DNA of 64,000 nt from Plantago major (lineage: Eukaryota; Streptophyta; Magnoliopsida; Lamiales; Plantaginaceae): contig CM048841.1 of NCBI GenBank assembly GCA_026545765.1, forward strand, positions 7,599,145-7,663,144, in the 5' to 3' direction. The position numbers and the translations under genes are program-made. Within the stretch, counting starts at the first letter, position 1. Each line of letters starts with the position of its first letter. The notes beneath the pieces were generated by a model, which saw only the letters and a list, made by a program, of their open reading frames with translations, searched no databases and was not told where the DNA came from. Of this stretch, positions 33,860-44,054 are shown piece after piece.

Positions 33860-35355
33860 GTTTTGTGTTGAACACTCTAAAGATCAATCCAAAATGGCAT
33901 TTTGATAGCGGATGTGGGAAGCACATGACAGGAGACAAAGCAAATCTAATTAACTACAAAAAAATGCGATGATGGACCAATTATTAGATTTGCTGGAGGA
34001 GATGAAAATCCAACCATAGGAATTGGTAATCTGAAGTTTGGAGCCCTTACAATCTCTGAAGTACTACATGTAAAGGGATTGAAATATAATCTCCTAAGCA
34101 TGAGTCAATTAGTAGACAAATGGTACACTGTCAAGATCAAGCCAAAACTATGCAAAGTGATTGACAATGAGTCAAAGCAGACAGTCTTGGTTGCTAGGCG
34201 AAAAGAAAATCTTTATGTTGCTGATTGGGCATCCGCCACAACTGAAGAATGTCTCATGGTGAGTCAATCTGGCCACACTGAAGAAAATTGGCTATGGCAT
34301 AAAAGAATGAGTCACTTGAATTTCAAAACTCTGAACAAGCTAGCCAAGAAAGAATTGGTGGTTGGTTTACCCAAAATGGCATATAGAAAGAATGGTATAT
34401 GCTCAGCTTGCCAAATGGGAAAACAATCCAAAACATCTTTCAAGTCTAAAACTAGACACTCCAGTAAAAGGCCACTACAAATGTTACATATGGATCTTTT
34501 TGAATTCTCTGTAACTAGCTATGCAGGAAAGAAGTATGGTCTGGTTGTTGTTGATGATTACTCAAGATTCACTTGGGTTGTATTTCTCAAACAAAAATCT
34601 GATGCAAGGGTTGAAATACTCAACTTGCTGAATAAGCTTGAAGTCTTGAAAAATGACAAGGTATCTATAATCAGAACAGACCATGGTACTGAGTTTGTGA
34701 ACAAGTACATAAAAGAGTTTTGTACCTGCAAAGGTATACAACATCAACTATCTTCCGTAAGGACACCACAACAAAATGGTGTTGCTGAAAGAAAGAATAG
34801 GACCCTAAAAGAAGCAGTAAGAACAATGCTTGCTGACACTGAAATAAGTGAAATCTATTGGGTTGAAGCTGTTAACACAGCCTGCTACACTCAAAATAGA
34901 TGATTGATTAACAAACACCATGACAAAACTCCTGACGAGCTTTTGATTGGTAGACCCCTAGTATCAAACATCTAAGGGTGTTTGGTTGCAGATGTTTTGT
35001 TCTTATCAATGGAAAAGAATACTTGAGAACATTTCAACCAAAAGCAGATGAAGGAGTATTTCTTGGTTATTCTCTAAATAGCAAAGCCTATAGAATCTAC
35101 AACAAAAGAACGCAAAAGATTGAAGAATCTGTTCATGTAGTTTTCTACAAAGGAAACAAGAAAATACCCTTGAATGATGATCTCTCAGAAAGGTTCAAAG
35201 AGCTGATGATTAAAGATTCTGAAGAAGAATTCTCAATAGGAAACAAATCTATCATTCACTTAGAGGATGAATCTGACGATGAAAAGCAACCATTGCTTAG
35301 TAACAACCAGATGACTCTAAGACATGATGAAGAATTTCCTATGAGAATTCCATAA
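33860..35355 (+). pseudogene. Protease and integrase of the Sirevirus-like element
   Basis: KWHFDSGCGKHMTGDK near 33893-33940 is the copia protease active site (DSG). A small indel in an A run near 33960 changes frame, then 34079-34903 is open: a GAG-pre-integrase zinc finger (HKRMSHLN ... CSACQMGK), then the integrase core with Asp in LHMDLF, Asp in IRTDHGTEF and Glu in NGVAERKNR (DDE). A TGA at about 34903 and a frame change near 34970 interrupt before the C-terminal FGCRCFVLINGKE, FLGYSLNSKAYR block (34978-35355), which ends in TAA directly before the next frame. Integrase joins the cDNA to the genome; this copy is broken. Confidence 0.9.
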
Positions 35356-37233
35356 ATGGAACAGGTTATTGAGAACCTTCATCATGAAGAGGTTTCTGAG
35401 AATGAGATTGCTGAAAAACAAATTTCAGATATCTCTAACACTGAAAAAGTGTCAGATATCCATGGCATTTTCCATGTGTCAAATATCTCAGATACTGCAC
35501 AAGTATCCCATCAAAATCATATTAATTCACATTCAGATCAAAATGATATTGATTCTACTAGTTCAGAACCCATTATGAAATGGATAAGACATCATCTTGC
35601 CAAGGATGTGATTGGTCCTTTAGATCAAGGTGTTAGAACTAGGAGAGCAATTGTTGGAAATACATATTCGCTCTATGGATGTTTTATCTCAAATATTGAA
35701 CCTAAAACTATAGAAGAAGCATTGAAGGATCAAGATTGGATCTCTGCAATGCAAGAAGAGTTGGATCAATTTGAGAGAAACAAAGTCTGGAAATTGGTTC
35801 CATTTGTTGACGGAATATCTGTAATTGGAACAAAGTGGGTATTCAGAAATAAAATGAATGAGTCTAGTGAAATAACCAAAAACAAAGCAAGGCTGGTTGC
35901 CAAGGGATTCACCCAGACTGAAGGACTAGATTTTGATGAATCTTATGCACCAGTTGCAAGATTGGATGCAATAAGACTCTTTCTAGCCTTTGCAGCTCAT
36001 AATGACTTTACAGTTTATCAAATGGATGTCAAGAGTGCATTCCTAAATGGTGAACTTGCTGAGGAAGTCTACGTTGAGCTACCACCAGGCTTTGAGGTTT
36101 CCTCAGAAAGTAGGATGGTCTATAAGCTTCAAAAACCTCTGTATGGGCTGAAACAAGCTCCAAGAGCATGGTATGATACATTGGCCAGATACCTACTAGA
36201 AAGTGGTTTCAAGAATGGAGATGTTGATAAAACACTCTTTACATTGAACCATGATGGAAAACTACTTTTAGTTCAAGTATATGTTGATGACATTATATTT
36301 GGATCTAAAGACAAGCAACTTTGTGAAGACTTTGCTGAGCTCATGAAAAGTAAATTTGAAATGAGCATGATGGGACAATTGAATTATTTCCTAGGGCTGC
36401 AAGTCAAGCAACTCAATGATGGAATATTCATTAGTCAAACAAAATATGCAAAAGACATGCTCAACAAATTTAATCTAAAGCCTTCTGAAAAGAATGCTAA
36501 GATACCTATGAGCATTGGAACCAAAATGACCTATACTGAATCTGACAAAAGTGTTGAAGAACACAAGTATAGGAAATTGATTGGGTCTCTACTGTACCTC
36601 ACTGCAAGTAGACCTCATATTCAATATGCAGTTGGAGTGTGTGCCAGATTTCAGACAAATCCAATGCAATCACACTACAACATTGCTATGAAAATATTAA
36701 GGTATGTAAAGGGTACTGTAGAAGTTGGATTGTGGTATCCAAAAGATAGTGAATTGAGTTTAGTTGGCTACTCTGATGCTGACTATGCTGGATCGTTGCT
36801 TGATAGAAAAAGCAGCTCAGGAACTTGTCAATTTCTTGGTGCCAGAATGATATCATGGTTCAGTAAGAAACAAAACTCAATTGCCACATCTATCACAGAG
36901 GCTGAATATATTGCTGCTGGGTGTTGTGCTTCACGAATATTGTGGATACAACAACAACTCAGAGACTATGGACTCAATGAAGAGAAAACTCCGATTTTCT
37001 GTGACAACACAAGTGCTATTGCCATAACTCAGAATCCTAAGTTTCATGCAAGAACAAAGCATATTGATGTTAGACACCACTTCATTAGAGACCATGTTGA
37101 AAAAGGCAATATAAAGATACTCAAGATTGGCACTGAAGACCAACTTGCAGATATCTTCACTAAGCCACTACAAGAAAGTAGATTCTTAGCTTTAAGACAT
37201 AGTCTTGGACTAATGGAGCTACCAAAGAACTGA
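35356..37233 (+). CDS. RT-RNase H of the Sirevirus-like element, intact frame
   Basis: An open frame of 625 codons, in phase with the integrase tail and separated from it by one TAA. Residues 1-75 are Ser/Asp/Ile-rich with several SDIS repeats, encoded by AGATATCT-type words. RT runs from about residue 120: [69 protein letters not shown], and catalytic YVDDIIFGS near 36280-36306. RNase H follows: [74 protein letters not shown]. All catalytic residues I can check are present. It would normally be part of one Pol polyprotein. Confidence 0.93.
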   Translation: MEQVIENLHHEEVSENEIAEKQISDISNTEKVSDIHGIFHVSNISDTAQVSHQNHINSHSDQNDIDSTSSEPIMKWIRHHLAKDVIGPLDQGVRTRRAIVGNTYSLYGCFISNIEPKTIEEALKDQDWISAMQEELDQFERNKVWKLVPFVDGISVIGTKWVFRNKMNESSEITKNKARLVAKGFTQTEGLDFDESYAPVARLDAIRLFLAFAAHNDFTVYQMDVKSAFLNGELAEEVYVELPPGFEVSSESRMVYKLQKPLYGLKQAPRAWYDTLARYLLESGFKNGDVDKTLFTLNHDGKLLLVQVYVDDIIFGSKDKQLCEDFAELMKSKFEMSMMGQLNYFLGLQVKQLNDGIFISQTKYAKDMLNKFNLKPSEKNAKIPMSIGTKMTYTESDKSVEEHKYRKLIGSLLYLTASRPHIQYAVGVCARFQTNPMQSHYNIAMKILRYVKGTVEVGLWYPKDSELSLVGYSDADYAGSLLDRKSSSGTCQFLGARMISWFSKKQNSIATSITEAEYIAAGCCASRILWIQQQLRDYGLNEEKTPIFCDNTSAIAITQNPKFHARTKHIDVRHHFIRDHVEKGNIKILKIGTEDQLADIFTKPLQESRFLALRHSLGLMELPKN

Positions 37234-38045
37234 AAAAGTTCAGATATCTGAAGAAGATATCAAAAGAGGGAAAGAGATATCTGGAACGGGTATCCAGATA
37301 TAGAGAGAAAAGAAACCTGGAACGAGTATCCGGAAAAGCGGTATTTGGAACGGGTATCCGGAAAAGAGGTATCTGGAACAGGTATCCAGAAACCACAGGA
37401 AAAAGGGTAAAATGACTATTTGAAGATCTCTGAGACAGGTACTCAGATATCTAGATCACTCAGTGAGGGGGAACACAAAAGAGAATAGTACAACTGTCTG
37501 CAGTCAACCACTCTCTTGAAATTTGTATTATTTCTATCTTTGTGTAAAACTTGGACAGATACTGAGTATGAGATAGACTCAGATACAAAATATGTTCTTA
37601 TTCACACAGAAGAAATGTGATTCAGATAGCTAATCGCCAAAATTCATTAATTGGGCACAATTACAATTGATGATTGTGATCATTGCTGAAGAAGCAATAG
37701 TGACTCTTGATGAAATGGGCGTTTGATCTTAACGGACGAGATTATTTCTCTGAGAAGTAGTGAACTGTAAAAACCCAGACGTGGCCCACTAAGCATTTAA
37801 TGTCAAACAAACTTTACCCATGCATATCTGCAAGAACACAGATACTTACACACAAAATCAATTTGTATGTATATGTCTGTTGAGATTTTCGTTGCTATAC
37901 ATATAGGATTTTGGCAAAGGAAATCACTTTCGCCTAATCCAACATTCATACTTGCACAAGAATAGCAAAAACTTTCCTTCAAACTTTTCTGCAAAACTCT
38001 ATTCTTCGATTAGTCTTCTGCAAAGAATCACTAATCTCCCACCTT
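37234..38045 (+). other. Spacer between pol and accessory region, with minisatellite
   Basis: 37231-37395 holds about five diverged copies of a GGTATCTGGAACGGGTATCC unit of about 28 bp. The rest is non-coding. GACGTGGCCC at 37779-37788 contains an ACGTGG core like a plant bZIP site. No gene seen. Confidence 0.6.
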
Positions 38046-38086
38046 AATCTCTTTCAGACTTTCGAAAACTCTCACTATATAAAGAG
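38046..38086 (+). promoter_or_regulatory. Candidate 3' splice site and TATA box before the accessory region
   Basis: A pyrimidine-rich tract ends in TCTCTTTCAG at about 38047-38056, a good 3' splice acceptor. It is followed at about 38075-38083 by CTATATAAAG, a strong TATA-like box. Either could allow separate expression of the downstream reading frame, by splicing from the LTR leader or from an internal promoter. The first ATG in the downstream frame is only at about 38246, so a spliced start is attractive. Confidence 0.4.
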
Positions 38087-39147
38087 ATAGCTCCAAAACG
38101 TGCTTCTACCCAGAAATCCAAATCTACTACCTCTGGTACTGCTGAAAAGCAAGCACCAGAGTTGGTTGTCATAAACAATCATTTGGTAGGAGACTTCAAT
38201 CCTAATCATTGGACTTCAAATCACAGGATTATTTGGGGTGGTGCTATGATAGAGGAATACCTTACTACTTCTACTGAAAATCAAGCCGATAGGAAGCTAA
38301 TCCTTGATATGTTTGAAAAGGCACAAATTAAGGGTTTCATGTCTGCTATTCCCGTGGAGTTTCTTCACTAGATGTGTTGGAATTCTACAACAATTCCAGG
38401 ATTATTTCCTGTGTATCTGAAGGCACTGAAATAGTGTCTATAAAGTCAAAAGTTCAAGGAAAGGACATCCTTTTGAACTTGACAAATTTCTGTGAGTTGT
38501 TTGGACTTCAAAATCTTGGAAATGATTTTGAAAAAAACACCAAGGATGATGATCTCCTTGAAGGTGTGAAGCAATTGTACAGTGGTGTGTGTGATCTTGA
38601 AAAACCAGATACACCCACTGACTTCAAACTTGCTGACATTAGAACCAGACATCTGTTGGTTCACTGGGATGTGTTGGCATGCATTCTTCACATATGATTT
38701 GATGGTCTACAAGGAGGTGCTGACCAGATAAGCCAAGAACGCTGGATGATGATGTTCTTGTTGAATCAACAAGACAAAAGGCTGGAAAACCCTTTCAACT
38801 GGGGAAAGTACGCCTTTATGAAATTTGTGAAGAAGATTCAAGGCTTTGAGCCTAAAATCGTTAAGGGCTTTGCTGAGCCAAAAGCCACAGTAAGCTATGG
38901 ACTGAAGATTTGCTACTTACTGGAGTGCTTTAGCATTGAGCTCAGAGAGACGGCAGACATTGCTAATAGTAACCTACTCTACAAATATGAGTATACAAAC
39001 ATGATGAAAAAGGTTACTGTATCTCAGAAAGGTTCCAAGAAACGAAAGACTGATGAGGTATCTGAGGGTTCCACAGTAAAAAAAAAAGCCGTAATCTCAA
39101 AGAAGAAGTCTCACGGCAAAAACAAAATGGCATGCCCATCAGGATGA
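38087..39147 (+). pseudogene. Accessory region, N-terminal block (unknown function)
   Basis: A frame without early ATG runs APKRASTQKSKSTTSGTA and on to 38371, then a TAG. The neighbouring frame continues at 38374-38697 (FYNNSRIISCVSEGTEIVSI, NLTNFCELFGLQNLG) and a third at 38746-39147 (FNWGKYAFMKFVKKIQGFEP, SYGLKICYLLECF, then a Lys-rich nuclear-signal-like tail). The FYNN-EI--V-G-EI--------L----GL pattern resembles N-terminal domains of hypothetical proteins in plant retroelement 3' ORFs; I do not recognise a function. Two or three frame breaks. Confidence 0.55.
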
Positions 39148-40002
39148 TGCTCTCGACATCCGCCGCCACTTGATGAAAATGAAGATGAACTGATCAACTC
39201 ATCAATCAAGCAAAGAAAGATAACAACAACTGATGAACTCATCAATGCTGCCAAGGAGAGCTGTGGATGAAAAAAAGTAAAAATGAGAGTAGTAGTGGGT
39301 AGCCCCCCCTCGCAGTAAACCGCAGGGATTATGGACCAATCCCCCTGAGAATGTCACGATGATGATGATGATTTAGTTATCTCTCAAGTCCTACAGAAAT
39401 CAAAGAGGGCTAAGGTTGCTGAAAAAGTAACAAGTGTAGAGGTATCTGAAGAAGAACCTACACCACAGGTTGCTGAACAAGCACCTGTTTCAAAGGTTGC
39501 TGAAGAAGCAACTGTGTCCAAAGTCACTGGACAAAACACACTATCAGAGCAAGTAACACTTAAGCATATTGAAGATTCTATGATGAGTGGCAACTTAGTG
39601 TTGGAGGATACTGCCATTGCCTCAACACTTAAAAGTCTGTCTCAAGAAGATCTGGATAGGCCCCATACAGCATCACCTTCTTCATCCAGATCAAAATCAC
39701 CACACCAACCACAACAGCCAATAGTGGATGTTGTTGAAATGATACTGGAGTTACAACATGAGATACCAGCATCTTTCCTTGCTGAAGAAAATCCTGTAAA
39801 AGAACAGGTTTCCCAACTCAATAAGAGGGATCAAACTGAGGCATCTGCTCAGAATGATCAACCAGGGGAGGCAACTGAGTTGCACACTCAGGAAAGGTAT
39901 GAAGTACCTAAAACTTCAAACAGAGAAGCTGAAATGGAACAACAAGACCAACGCATAGAAGGGTCACAAGTTCCAGAGACCAATCAGCCTGACACTGCTC
40001 AG

Positions 40003-40083
40003 GTAGCTGAATGGTTTAACTCTTTACTTGTGATATTTTTGTGTTTGTTAATCTTGTTATTTAATAAAATTTCTTTGTTACAG
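40003..40083 (+). other. Candidate intron 1 (81 bp)
   Basis: CTCAG/GTAGCTGAA ... TTTGTTACAG/GCTGAA. AT-rich with a U-rich 3' end. It is 27 codons long without a stop, so retention would insert a hydrophobic stretch (LLVIFLCLLILLF), an exitron-like membrane-segment option. Confidence 0.6.
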
Positions 40084-40211
40084 GCTGAATTAGAAACACA
40101 ACATCAAGAGGAAGCTGCAAAGCTTGCCTTAGAATCTGAGAAGGAGGCTTCCATAGCCTCACCACTTAAGGAACAGGAGCCTGTCTCACATTTAGAAGAT
40201 AGTTCCTTAAG

Positions 40212-40276
40212 ATATAACATCTCAGATATGTGCTTTATACACTTGACTAATACTATTAAGTGTTTGTTTCTAATAG
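40212..40276 (+). other. Candidate intron 2, donor damaged (about 65 bp)
   Basis: The 3' end TTTCTAATAG/GCTCC is good. By alignment with intron 3 the donor position reads AAG/ATATAAC where intron 3 has AAG/GTATAT, so the GT appears mutated to AT. Exon 2 then has 128 bp, which does not keep phase; the true donor may differ. Confidence 0.4.
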
Positions 40277-40384
40277 GCTCCAACTGAGAAGAAAAATGAT
40301 GAGGCTGAGAAGCCTAACTCAGAGAATCAACCAGAGACTCACAAAGTCTCTGAAGAACAAGTATTTGAGCCTTCTATTGAGAAG

Positions 40385-40463
40385 GTATATATCTCAGATA
40401 TCTATATTCTTCATAATAATACTCTGATCATTTTTCTAAATATTTAACACTTTCTACTCATAG
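40385..40463 (+). other. Candidate intron 3 (79 bp)
   Basis: GAGAAG/GTATATATCTCAG ... CTACTCATAG/GTTCAA. It is not a multiple of three and contains an in-frame TAA. Its removal restores the reading frame between two codon-complete exons. Confidence 0.65.
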
Positions 40464-40616
40464 GTTCAAAAAGAAGTAGAAGTTGCTGGGGAATTGCCCC
40501 CTCAATCCCCACAACAAATGGAAATTAATGAGGCATCAAAGCCTTCATCACAAGAAAAATTTCCAGAGACTGCACAAGTCTCTGAGCAACAAGTATCCGA
40601 GCCTCCAATAGTGGAG

Positions 40617-40698
40617 GTAATTGACCCCTCAAATATCTGCTTTTGTAAATATAATTTTTCTTGATAAAATTTCCTAAGTGTTATATTTCTAATCTCAG
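40617..40698 (+). other. Candidate intron 4 (82 bp)
   Basis: GTGGAG/GTAATTG ... TTTCTAATCTCAG/GTTCAAG. It is AT-rich and not a multiple of three; removal keeps phase 0. Both flanking exons begin with a GTTCAA-AGAA phrase. Confidence 0.65.
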
Positions 40699-40812
40699 GT
40701 TCAAGCAGAAAGAAAGATCACTAAGGATCAGACTTCCCAGTCTCCTCCTCATATCCAGATATCTGAGGCACCTAGAACCTCAGTAGTCAAGTCATCTGAG
40801 CCTGTCACACAG

Positions 40813-40890
40813 GTAACTCAGATACCTTTCTACTCTAAGGCCCAGATATCTCCTATAGTTTTGAAATTAATTCAGAACACTTTCTTTCAG
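40813..40890 (+). other. Candidate intron 5 (78 bp)
   Basis: ACACAG/GTAACTCAG ... ACACTTTCTTTCAG/GCTCAATC, with a strong pyrimidine tract. The flanking exons are phase 0. Confidence 0.6.
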
Positions 40891-41437
40891 GCTCAATCAA
40901 GTGCCACTAAGGTCCCTGTTGATGAGAAAAAGGACCTGCTTCCTTTTCTTCAAGGAACACACTTTGCCAAAGCACCTAAAATGCTTCAAGAGATGGCAAA
41001 AGCTTCGATGCTTCGATCTATCTGAGATCATAAAGGTGACTGATCACCACACAAGGAGAGCACGAGCCCTTGACTTGGAAAACTATGTCCATGCCATGTT
41101 CCCCACTGAACAATATTCCTTTGGAACATTGATGCATAAGGACTTTGTCAAGGAAGTGGCCAGAAAGCTTATTCAAGCTTTTAACCAAGCAGATGGTCAG
41201 ACAAGAATGCAGATGGCATTCAAGCCTATCTTGCCCCAAACCCTACAATACATACCCTCTGAACAAGAGGAAGTTAATGGGCAAATGGTCACTATTCCAG
41301 AAGTGATCAATCTGGTCTCTGAAGATGAAGAAGAGAAGGAGACTGATGAGAATGATTACGAAGAATCTCCTTCTGACCATCACAAGGATGAGGATGATAA
41401 GAAGGATGATGATGGTTCCCCTGCACCAGGGACATGA

Positions 41438-42460
41438 GAGATTGCGCAAGGAACTGATGCCTCAGTTGTTGAAAAGCACACTGAGAGGACATCACAACAA
41501 TCCTATCCTCCATCTCCTCAGAAATCTACCCATCCATCTTCTCAACAAAAGGACACTACTGAACAAGCAGTTGAGCACTCTGAGGAAACAACTCAGAAAA
41601 TATTAGATGCACAAGCCAGAGTTGCTCAACTCAAACAATTGTTGGAAGAAGAACAACAGCTAAATCTTCAACTGGATGAAAAGATAGCTGAATCTAGAGT
41701 CAAGCTAAATAAACTTGAAGATCAAACCATCAAGGAAATGCAAGCTTACTCTGAGATTAAAGAGCTCCAGGAAGCTGTAAATTCCATTGCTAAGGAGCTA
41801 GATACTGAGCAAGTATTTGAAGACAAGCATAATGCTAAGGCTGCATCACCAAAAGATGTACCATCCTCCTCTTTGAAAGGAAAGAAACCCATCTCGGAGA
41901 TGGTTGTTGGACTAGAAAACATTGATGAAAATGTCCAAGAGGATAAAGATCACTGGGCTGATGACTCAGATGATGAAGAAGAGAAGAAATTGGCAGAACA
42001 CCGAAATGAGCACTTGGTGGTTTCTCATTTGAAAAGGAAGCTGATTGCTCCTGAAATTTTCAACAAGCTGCCAAACGTCAACTCCAATGAATACTTGAGC
42101 AGATTTCAAGTACTTGCCAAATTGAAAAAGGAGTTATCTTCTCAAGATAAAGCCGCCATTACATCAGTCCCTGAAGAAATGAAGACATTCACTGAGCTCA
42201 TCACTCAGAGAACAACCAGTCTGGTCATTGCTCAGAAAGACCTAGACATGGTTAGGGATAATGACCAAAATTTGGCTGCAAAAGCCTTTGAAGAGGCATG
42301 CTATGCTGCTGGAAAAGCAGAAGCCATACAAGGCCCATTGGCAAAGCTCATTGATAAGTAAAATGGACTTATCAAACAAAATAAGGAGCTCAAAGCTGAA
42401 CTTCAGAAGTTGGTTACTGCCTACAATTACTTGCAAGGGAATTTTGAGTCTCTCTCATAA
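41438..42460 (+). pseudogene. Accessory region, coiled-coil block
   Basis: It continues in the same frame after a TGA at 41435-41437. Residues from about 41600 form a long heptad-rich helix (ILDAQARVAQLKQLLEEEQQ, KLNKLEDQTIKEMQ), then an acidic patch (DDSDDEEEKK) and a second helical domain, LIAPEIFNKLPNVNSNEYL ... FTELITQRTTSLVIAQKDLD. A TAA at 42359 is followed in phase by KQNKELKAELQKLVTAYNYL to 42460. Sirevirus env-like ORFs are reported to contain coiled coils; identity with them is untested. Confidence 0.6.
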
Positions 42461-42539
42461 TCCTTTGTGGTACTTAGTCATTCAACAATGACTAAGGGGG
42501 GAGGATTTGGACCTCAAGGTCAGGGGAAGGAAAGAAGAA

Positions 42540-43686
42540 ATCTAGAGTTGGTGCTACTCGGAAAGGAAGAGGAAACAAGAAAACTTCTCAGCCACCACTC
42601 AGAATAAATGAGCCCTCATCAAGTCAAGCTGCTTTGCAAATAGTAGCTACTTCCCAGCAGCCAACTGAAGAAACAACAATGGTAACAAGGTCCATGGCAC
42701 AAAGACCTCCAAGGAGTACCAAGGCTCTAAGGAGAAGACAAGTTATAGGGATTGAAGAATCTTCTGAAGAAGAAGAAGAAATAAAATCCCAGGGCAATGA
42801 AGAAGGCTGCAAATCACCTAACCAGAGAAATCTGGAAGATGATGATGAAGATGAGGATGAAGATGAAGCTCCTCTTCACAGAAAAAGAAGAAAGGTTGAT
42901 AGCCTATCTAAGCCCATAGCTGCAAAGCGTTTGGCAGCTATAACACCCTCTGAAAATACCAAGTCAAGCCAGAGTGGTTCTTCAAGCAATCCCCCAAGGG
43001 AAAATTCAAGGCAAAGGAGGAATAGACTAATAGCTGAAAGAAGAAAAAGTCAACTTCCACTCAGGACAGAAGAAGCCAGAATTGAGTATGTGAAGACTGA
43101 CAACAACTCCTCTGTCTACATGTGCATTAATCAGAAGAATGGCTACTAGATTCTGGAACTTAAGCACATACTGGTAAATTCAAAATTTCCAGAACCAATC
43201 CATAAACAACTCATGGCATGGAGAAAAGACAAGCCAATCTTGATTAACACCAACCACATCAAAGCCTGGTTGGATTTTGAAGTAATCAAGAGAATAGAAG
43301 CCATGAAGAAGGACCTCTCTGATGAATGTTCTTATGGAAAGCCAGATGATGTGCACAGAATTCCCAAGATCACTGGAACAGGCACAAGACCAAGACTTTC
43401 CATGGAACCCTTTGAGTCATTCTACATGACTGAAGAACAATACAAGGGTGACATCAAATATCTGAGGATCATATATGACTATTTCAAGCTATCTTATTTC
43501 AGAATTGTGCATGCCTGCAAGTGGGGAAAGTATCTGTGGGTCAAACACTTTACCAAGAAGAATCCTACCAAAACCTACAAGGAAGTCTGTGGATTTTCCA
43601 GAGACACAGGGATGATTGTCAGAACTCTTCTCTATGACTACTCTGATGATATCAAAAGGTTTGGTGATAGGAAATTTGCAGATTGA
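42540..43686 (+). pseudogene. Accessory region, C-terminal basic and globular block
   Basis: It starts with basic, nuclear-signal-like sequence (RKGRGNKKTSQPPLRINEPS), continues with MVTRSMAQRPPRSTKALRRR, a Glu run and a DDEDEDEDE patch, then an Arg/Lys-rich segment. A TAG at 43147-43149 is read past in the same frame into a globular-looking domain (43150-43686): WLDFEVIKRIEAMKKDL, ESFYMTEEQYKGDIKYLRII, KYLWVKHFTKKNPTKTYKEV, GMIVRTLLYDYSDDI. I do not recognise the domain. Confidence 0.55.
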
Positions 43687-44039
43687 TCCATGTAACTGCT
43701 ATTGAAGACTTGAAGACTAGTTTATTAGGATGTTTACTTAGAGCTTGGTTACTCCTGTTGTCCTAATTTACTATGTATTTTGTATCTTGTTGACTGCGCT
43801 AAATTGTGTTTTATTAAAATTATCTGTGAACTTTCTATGTAACATATCTGATGAACTATACTCTCAGATATCAATTAATAAAAAGATAACTTGTCAGCAA
43901 AGATCACACCTTGTGATTTGGTTGATGTTTACTTTCTGCACTTAATTGAAAGAATTGAAAGATCTTATGAATTGATTAAGTGGTGGATTGTTTCCTCATC
44001 CAGATTTGTAATAGGTCAGATAGTCATTGTTGACTGATC
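43687..44039 (+). other. 3' UTR of the Sirevirus-like element
   Basis: Non-coding and AT-rich, with one CTCAGATATC word at about 43863. No further feature seen. Confidence 0.5.
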
Positions 44040-44054
44040 AAAAAGGGGGAAATT
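44040..44054 (+). promoter_or_regulatory. Polypurine tract of the Sirevirus-like element
   Basis: AAAAAGGGGGAAATT directly before TGTTAGGAATATC, the 3' LTR start. Classic plus-strand primer position. Confidence 0.85.

Larger units (their letters stand above)
39349..41437 (+). pseudogene. Accessory region, multi-exon middle block
   Basis: Exon 1 (39349-40002) is Glu/Ser/Val-rich with VSEEEPTPQVAEQAPVSKVA repeats. Then a chain follows: exon 2 (40084 to about 40211), exon 3 (40277-40384, 36 codons), exon 4 (40464-40616, 51 codons), exon 5 (40699-40812, 38 codons) and exon 6 (from 40891). Each later exon starts GCT or GTT and reads A/VQ or AP, keeps the same phase 0, and is bounded by AG and GT. 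Removing the intervals joins one Glu/Pro/Ser-rich frame. A frame change near 41015 then leads to EIIKVTDHHTRRARALDLENYVHAMFP and VARKLIQAFNQADGQTRM, ending in an acidic tail at 41437. Function unknown. It looks intrinsically disordered with one folded segment. Confidence 0.65.

Noticed and set aside
42624..43686. Accessory block as a nuclear host gene unrelated to the copia
   Set aside because: It lies between pol and the polypurine tract, within LTRs and target duplication of one element. Host capture remains possible but cannot be shown here.
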